The notes beneath the pieces were generated by a model. That model was not told the origin of the DNA and ran no database searches. It was given only the letters and a program-made list of their open reading frames with translations. The position numbers and the translations under genes were made by a program. A DNA stretch of 64,000 nucleotides from Mumia sp050632745 (lineage in GTDB: Bacteria > Actinomycetota > Actinomycetes > Propionibacteriales > Nocardioidaceae): NCBI RefSeq assembly GCF_050632745.1, contig NZ_JBODSD010000003.1:434001-498000 (forward strand), written 5' to 3'. The stretch's first letter is position 1. Each line of letters begins with the position of its first letter. Positions 59,658 to 64,000 of the stretch are shown in pieces.

Positions 59658-60668
59658 ATGAGCAGCTGGCAGCCTGACGTCCTCGGTCCCGGCTACGAGC
59701 AGCGTCGGATCGATCTCGGGCCCGACCCCGACGGCGAGGGCACGATCGACGCGACGCTGGTCCGTCGCTTGCCGCGCGAGGGGGAGTCGCCGACCGGCGC
59801 CGTGCTCTACGTCCACGGGTTCAGCGACTACTTCTTCCAGACGGCTCTCGCGGACTTCTTCGCCGAGCGCGGCATGGCGTTCTACGCGCTCGACCTGCGC
59901 AAGTGCGGCCGGTCGCTGCGCCCGAGCCACACCGCGCACTACGTGTCGGACCTCGCGATGTACGACGAGGAGCTCGACCAGGCGCTCGCGATCGTCCGCG
60001 AGGAGACCGGCGCCGACGTGCTGCTCGCCGCCCACTCGACCGGAGGCCTGATCCTCCCGCTGTGGCTCGACCGCCGCCGACGCGCGAGCGGTGTGCGCGG
60101 CGAGGGCGTCGCAGGTCTCGTCCTCAACAGCCCGTGGTTCGACCTCCAGGGCGCGCCGTACCTGCGCACGGTCGGCACCGAGGCCATCAAGGTGATCGGC
60201 CGGGTCCGGCCGACCGGCGTCATCAAGCTCCCGCCGGGCGGCGCGTACGGCAGCAGTCTGGCGGCGTCGCACAACGGCGAGTGGGAGTTCAACACGGCGT
60301 GGAAGCCGATCGCCGGCTTCCCCGTCACGTTCGGCTGGCTGCGCGCGATCCGCGTCGGCCACGCGCGGCTGCACCGCGGGCTCGACATCGGCGTGCCCGC
60401 GCTCGTCCTGCGCTCGACCCGCACCCACTTCGCCGCCGCGTACTCGGAGGAGATCGACGCCGCCGACGGTGTCCTCGACGTCCGCCAGATCGCCCGCTGG
60501 TGCGGCTGCCTCGGCGGCGACACCCGCGTCGTCCCGATCGAGGGCGCGCGGCACGACGTGTTCCTCTCGCTCGAAGCCCCGCGCCGACGGGCGTACGAGG
60601 CGGTGGACGCGTGGCTGCGGCACGACGCCGCGCTGCTCCCGCGGCCCACGGAGCTCGCTCCCGAATGA
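59658..60668 (+). CDS. Alpha/beta hydrolase, serine aminopeptidase/monoacylglycerol lipase-like
   Basis: A 336-residue cytoplasmic hydrolase. The oxyanion segment VLYVHGFSDYFFQ (about 50-62), the variant elbow LLAAHSTGGLILPLW (Ser near 127), an Asp-containing RQIARWCGCLGGD region and His in EGARHDVFLS complete a plausible triad. Hydrolase_4 members cleave lipid esters or peptides; the substrate is unknown. GAGAGGAGC precedes the ATG. The stop overlaps the start of the pab fusion gene (ATGA), so the two are coupled. A link to folate synthesis is not obvious. Confidence 0.88.
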   Translation: MSSWQPDVLGPGYEQRRIDLGPDPDGEGTIDATLVRRLPREGESPTGAVLYVHGFSDYFFQTALADFFAERGMAFYALDLRKCGRSLRPSHTAHYVSDLAMYDEELDQALAIVREETGADVLLAAHSTGGLILPLWLDRRRRASGVRGEGVAGLVLNSPWFDLQGAPYLRTVGTEAIKVIGRVRPTGVIKLPPGGAYGSSLAASHNGEWEFNTAWKPIAGFPVTFGWLRAIRVGHARLHRGLDIGVPALVLRSTRTHFAAAYSEEIDAADGVLDVRQIARWCGCLGGDTRVVPIEGARHDVFLSLEAPRRRAYEAVDAWLRHDAALLPRPTELAPE

Positions 60669-63340
60669 GCCCGCCCACCGACCGGCGCAAGGTCGGCCGG
60701 CTCGGGCTCGACGTGCTGCTGCGGCGGCTGCGGGGCCGCGACCGGCTCGTCGCGCTGGTCGGAGCCTGGGACTCCGGCGCCGACCTCGTCGCGTACGACC
60801 CGGTGCGCACCCTCGGTGACGACGAGGACCCGTTCGACCTGGGCACGGGGCCGGCGGGAGCGCGGGACGCCGGGACGTGGATCGGCTGGTGGGGCTACCA
60901 GCTCGGCGCCCGCCTGGAGGACGTCGGTCCGGTCCCGCCGCGCCCGGACCGTCTGCCGGACGCGGACCTCGCGCTGTACGAGACGGTCCTGCGCCGCACC
61001 GACGGCGAGTGGTGGTTCGAGTCGGTCGCGCCGGCGCCCGAGACCGAGGCGCGGTGGGCCTTGCTGAGCGGCCTGCTCGCCGGCGACGCGCCGCGCCCCA
61101 CGCCGTACCAGCTGGCGTCGTTCGTCCCCGTCCCCGGGCTCGACGCCCATCGCGAGGCGGTGCGCCGCGCGGTCGCCCACGTCCACGCCGGCGACATCTT
61201 CCAGGCCAACGTCTGCCTGCGGCTCGAGTCACGGATCGAGGGCGCGGACCGGTCGGGTGCCGGGCTGGAGATGTTCCTCGCGGGCGTCGACGCGCTCGCG
61301 CCGGCGTACGCCGCGTACGTCGCGGGCCGAGCGGGGACGGTCGTCAGCCTGTCGCCGGAGCTGTACGTCCGGCGGACCGGCCGTGCCGTCGTGTCGTCGC
61401 CGATCAAGGGCACGGCACCGGCCGACACCGACCCCGCGGCGCTCGCGGCGTCGGTGAAGGACCGGGCCGAGAACGTGATGATCGTCGACCTCGTCCGCAA
61501 CGACCTGGGCCGCGTCGCCGAGACGGGCACCGTCCGCGTGACCGCGACCGCGGCGCCGCGCGCGCACACCGGGGTCTGGCACCTGGTCTCCGACGTCGAG
61601 GCGACGCTGCTCCCGGATGCGACCGACGGCGACCTGCTGCGCGCGTCGTTCCCGCCCGGGTCCGTCACGGGCGCGCCGAAGGTGCGGGCGATGCAGGTCA
61701 TCGGGGAGCTGGAGGCGACGGGGCGCGAGGTCTACACGGGGGCGATCGGCTACGCGGGGCCACACGGGCTCGAGGCGAGCGTCGTGATCCGCACGTTCGA
61801 GATCCGCGACGACCGTGTGTGGCTCGGGGTCGGTGGGGGCGTCGTCGCGGGCTCCGACCCGGACGACGAGCTGCGCGAGTGCTTCACGAAGGCGGCGCCG
61901 CTGCTGCGGGCGGTCGGGGGCGGGCTCGACCTGGCCGCTGCGGAGGGGATGACACGCCCCCCGGAGGCTGCGCCGGTGGAGCGACCGGAGCGGGTCGCGA
62001 CGACACGGCCCGATCCCTCGGTCGGGATCTTCGACACGCTCCTCGCCCGCGACGGCTCGGCGGTCGATCTCGAGGGGCACGTCGCACGGTTCACGGCGGC
62101 GGTCGCGGCGACGTACGAGGACGACGTCGACGCCGCTGCGCTCACGGCGGAGGTCCGGGCGCTCGCCGAGGGCCTGGGCGACGCGCACCGCGTGCGGATC
62201 ACCTACAACCCGGCGAGCGGTCGCGTCGACGTCCGCGCGGTCCCCGCGGGTGCTGTCCCGACCGCTCCGTGGACGCTCCTCCCGGCCGTGGTCCCCGGCG
62301 GGCTCGGCGACGCCAAGTGGAACGACCGCCGCATCCTCGAGAACCTTCCCGGCGCCCCGTGGGACGACACCCACGACCCGCTGCTGGTCGACGACGACGG
62401 GTCGGTGCTGGAGACCGGGCGCGGCACCGTGTTCGCGGTGTTCGACGACGGCGTCCACACCCCGGCGCTCGACGGCCGCATCCTGCCCGGCGTCACGCGC
62501 GAGGTCGTGCTGAGTCTGCTGCGGACGCACCGGGTGCCCGTCTTCGAGCGGAGGATCGGGCTGGACCAGCTGGAGCGCGTGACGGAGCTGTTCGTCACGA
62601 ACGCGATCGGGCGGGTGCGCCCGGTCGTCGAGGTCGCCGGCGTCGTACGACGAGATCCTGGCCCCACGACCGCGTGGATCCAGGGACTCGACAGGAGGGC
62701 GAGGCACTCCGGCCGCGGGCTGGTCGAGACTCCTCGTCCGTCCGCAGCGTCGTACCGGGCCGCCGCGGCGCGGGTGCTGCTGATCGACAACTACGACTCG
62801 TTCGTGCACAACCTCGCGCAGTACGTCCGCGAGCTCGGGGCCGAGGCGACGGTGGTCCGCAACGACGCGGTGACCGTGGGAGAGCTGCAGCGGCTGCGTC
62901 GTACCGGCGCGTTGACGCACCTCGTGATCTCGCCCGGACCCGGCGCGCCGTCCGAGGCCGGCGTGAGCGTCGACGCCGTCCGCGCCCTCGGCGCGACCAC
63001 TCCGGTCCTCGGGGTCTGCCTCGGGCACCAGGCGATCGGGGAGGCGTACGGTGCCGCGGTCGCCCGCGCGCCGCGACCCGTGCACGGCGTGCCGTCACTG
63101 GTGCACCACGACGGCGCCGGCGTGTACGAAGGGATGGAGGGGCCGCTCGTCGCGGCCCGCTACCACTCGTTGATCGTGCGCGACCTGCCGGACGTGCTGG
63201 TCCCCACCGCGTGGAACGGCGAGGGCGTCCTGATGGGGGTCCGGCACCGTCAGCACCCGGTCGAGGGCGTGCAGATCCATCCCGAGTCGATCCTGACGCC
63301 GCGCGGGCACGACCTGCTCGCGGCGTTCCTCGGACGCTAG
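60665..63340 (+). CDS. Trifunctional p-aminobenzoate synthase: PabB-PabC-PabA fusion
   Basis: An 891-residue fusion that could make p-aminobenzoate for folate alone. Residues about 1-430 are aminodeoxychorismate synthase component I (PabB): SSPIKGT, DLVRNDLGRV and GSVTGAPK (332-339). Residues about 455-690 are a class IV aminotransferase like aminodeoxychorismate lyase (PabC): catalytic Lys551 in DAKWNDRR, then ETGRGTVFAVF and FVTNAIGRVRPV. Residues about 705-891 are the glutamine amidotransferase (PabA): IDNYDSFVHNLAQY, nucleophile Cys785 in GVCLGHQAIGEA and His872 in VQIHPES. All three active sites look intact. The order B-C-A in one chain is unusual. It overlaps the upstream hydrolase stop by ATGA. 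Confidence 0.93.
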   Translation: MSPPTDRRKVGRLGLDVLLRRLRGRDRLVALVGAWDSGADLVAYDPVRTLGDDEDPFDLGTGPAGARDAGTWIGWWGYQLGARLEDVGPVPPRPDRLPDADLALYETVLRRTDGEWWFESVAPAPETEARWALLSGLLAGDAPRPTPYQLASFVPVPGLDAHREAVRRAVAHVHAGDIFQANVCLRLESRIEGADRSGAGLEMFLAGVDALAPAYAAYVAGRAGTVVSLSPELYVRRTGRAVVSSPIKGTAPADTDPAALAASVKDRAENVMIVDLVRNDLGRVAETGTVRVTATAAPRAHTGVWHLVSDVEATLLPDATDGDLLRASFPPGSVTGAPKVRAMQVIGELEATGREVYTGAIGYAGPHGLEASVVIRTFEIRDDRVWLGVGGGVVAGSDPDDELRECFTKAAPLLRAVGGGLDLAAAEGMTRPPEAAPVERPERVATTRPDPSVGIFDTLLARDGSAVDLEGHVARFTAAVAATYEDDVDAAALTAEVRALAEGLGDAHRVRITYNPASGRVDVRAVPAGAVPTAPWTLLPAVVPGGLGDAKWNDRRILENLPGAPWDDTHDPLLVDDDGSVLETGRGTVFAVFDDGVHTPALDGRILPGVTREVVLSLLRTHRVPVFERRIGLDQLERVTELFVTNAIGRVRPVVEVAGVVRRDPGPTTAWIQGLDRRARHSGRGLVETPRPSAASYRAAAARVLLIDNYDSFVHNLAQYVRELGAEATVVRNDAVTVGELQRLRRTGALTHLVISPGPGAPSEAGVSVDAVRALGATTPVLGVCLGHQAIGEAYGAAVARAPRPVHGVPSLVHHDGAGVYEGMEGPLVAARYHSLIVRDLPDVLVPTAWNGEGVLMGVRHRQHPVEGVQIHPESILTPRGHDLLAAFLGR

Positions 63341-63837
63341 GGCGTGCGGTCGTCCACCCGGCGGCGACGCCAGACCGCGACACCGGCGGCGACGAGGACG
63401 ATCGCGAGGACGCCGAGCGCGATCCCCCACCCGGTCGTGAGCCCGGCCGCGAGCGCGGCGTAGAACGCCGACATCCCGACCGTCGTCCACACCAGCGCCC
63501 ACGCCGCGCACCCGGGCAGCATCGCGAGCAGGTAGCGGACGTACGGCATCCGGATCACGCCCGCCCCGGCGTTCACCACGGTCTGGAGCCCGACGGTGAG
63601 GAACGAGAACGGCACCGCCCACGCACCCCATCGGCGCAGCACCTCGATGCCGCGCGCGGTCGAGTCCCCGGACAGCCAGCCGTGCACCCGTGCTCGCCAG
63701 CCGGTGACGGGATGCGTGTGGTCGATCACCTGGCTGGTCGCGACGCGCGCGATCCAGTACGTCGCCTGAGCCCGCAGGAAGACGACGACGAAGAAGAACA
63801 GCCAGACCTCGGCCGCCGGTCCTTCGGGTCGGTCCAC
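63337..63837 (-). CDS. DedA/SNARE-associated (VTT) family membrane protein
   Basis: A 166-residue membrane protein with about four hydrophobic segments (near 10-30, 70-95, 100-125 and 135-157). The layout, with RWGAWAVPFSFLTVGLQTVV, NAGAGVIRMPYVRYLLAMLP and a polytopic C terminus ending in WRRRRVDDR, fits the VTT-domain family, which includes DedA lipid-related transport proteins. The function is unknown. The GTG at 63837 has a TAGGCT -10 exactly 6 bases upstream. Its stop shares CTAG with the convergent pab fusion gene. Confidence 0.75.
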   Translation of the reverse strand: MDRPEGPAAEVWLFFFVVVFLRAQATYWIARVATSQVIDHTHPVTGWRARVHGWLSGDSTARGIEVLRRWGAWAVPFSFLTVGLQTVVNAGAGVIRMPYVRYLLAMLPGCAAWALVWTTVGMSAFYAALAAGLTTGWGIALGVLAIVLVAAGVAVWRRRRVDDRTP

Positions 63838-63843
63838 ACCAGA

Positions 63844-63849
63844 AGCCTA
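63844..63849 (-). promoter_or_regulatory. Leaderless-type -10 of the VTT-domain gene
   Basis: On the minus strand TAGGCT, then 6 bases (TCTGGT), then the GTG at 63837. Confidence 0.55.
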
Positions 63850-63970
63850 GACAGGCCGTCCCGAGCGTGATCCGGCCGGTCCGTCGCTCCCGGGCGACAC
63901 GGATGTCGCCCGGCAGCGACCGCGCCGTCGCCCTCCCCGCCCTAGCATCGGAGGGACGGAGGGAGCCGCG

Positions 63971-64000
63971 ATGAGCCCACGCAGGACGGACGTGCTGCTG
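63971..64000 (+). CDS. 5' end of a gene running off the window
   Basis: An ATG at 63971 with GGAGGGAG 7 bases upstream opens MSPRRTDVLL, and TAGCAT near 63943 may be its -10. Ten codons are too few to name it. Confidence 0.5.
   Translation, partial: MSPRRTDVLL

Overview
The window is about 64 kb of very GC-rich chromosomal DNA from a Gram-positive actinobacterium. Supporting signs are a GTP-type PEP carboxykinase, an IdeR/DtxR-type iron box, the small SRP RNA beside dnaX, TadA with its actinobacterial partner protein, a SARP-type regulator, many secreted hydrolases, and frequent GTG and leaderless starts. The repeats and gene content suggest Propionibacteriales (Nocardioidaceae-like); that placement is inference. 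I see no prophage, insertion sequence or CRISPR array. Gene density is high; most gaps are under 150 bases and the two gaps above 300 bases hold repeats or short motifs.

1-13.6 kb: the 3' part of a giant secreted multidomain protein, a secreted S55-type peptidase in convergent orientation with an unusual 22-bp-phased inverted array between them, tRNA-Arg(ACG), an ECF41-type sigma factor divergent from a DoxX-like protein with matching promoters, pckG, a palindromic repeat cluster, a secreted peptidoglycan amidase and an aldo/keto reductase. 13.6-19 kb: a GNAT gene with no stop where its domain ends, a toxin-antitoxin-like pair (AbiEii-like nucleotidyltransferase plus excisionase-type HTH partner) with an inverted-repeat operator at its start codon, YjbQ, DUF4287, an ElyC-like protein and an ABC-2 exporter. 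19-27.4 kb: a two-component system divergent from the exporter, a sulfonate import and desulfonation cluster (permease, lipoprotein, ATPase, FMNH2 monooxygenase), then a complete polar amino-acid ABC transporter.

27.4-42 kb: AraC regulator, MFS exporter, M15-like secreted enzyme, heparinase II/III-like lyase, NAD(P)-dependent epimerase-like protein, PucR regulator, a repeat-rich gap, a DadA-like oxidoreductase, an ACT-domain protein, GNAT, SDR, and the proton-translocating transhydrogenase pntAB. 42-52 kb: a large SARP-AAA regulator, a membrane protein, upp, the TadA partner and tadA, tRNA-Ser(CGA), a HAD phosphatase, an iron-box-controlled siderophore-interacting protein, a streptogrisin-like protease, and a small coupled pair (conserved protein plus LytR_C protein). 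52-64 kb: DUF6351-like esterase, YqeY, tRNA-Ser(GGA), SRP RNA, a CMD-like protein, dnaX, a secreted protein, an alpha/beta hydrolase coupled to a three-part PabB-PabC-PabA fusion, a DedA-like membrane protein and the first codons of another gene.

The most interesting signals are the toxin-antitoxin-like operon with its operator, the trifunctional p-aminobenzoate synthase, the ECF41 autoregulatory circuit, the phased inverted array near 4.4 kb, three families of palindromic repeats, and a strong recurring leaderless-start pattern: TANNNT, then 6 or 7 bases, then ATG or GTG. The same spacing is seen at the SRP RNA and two tRNA-Ser genes.
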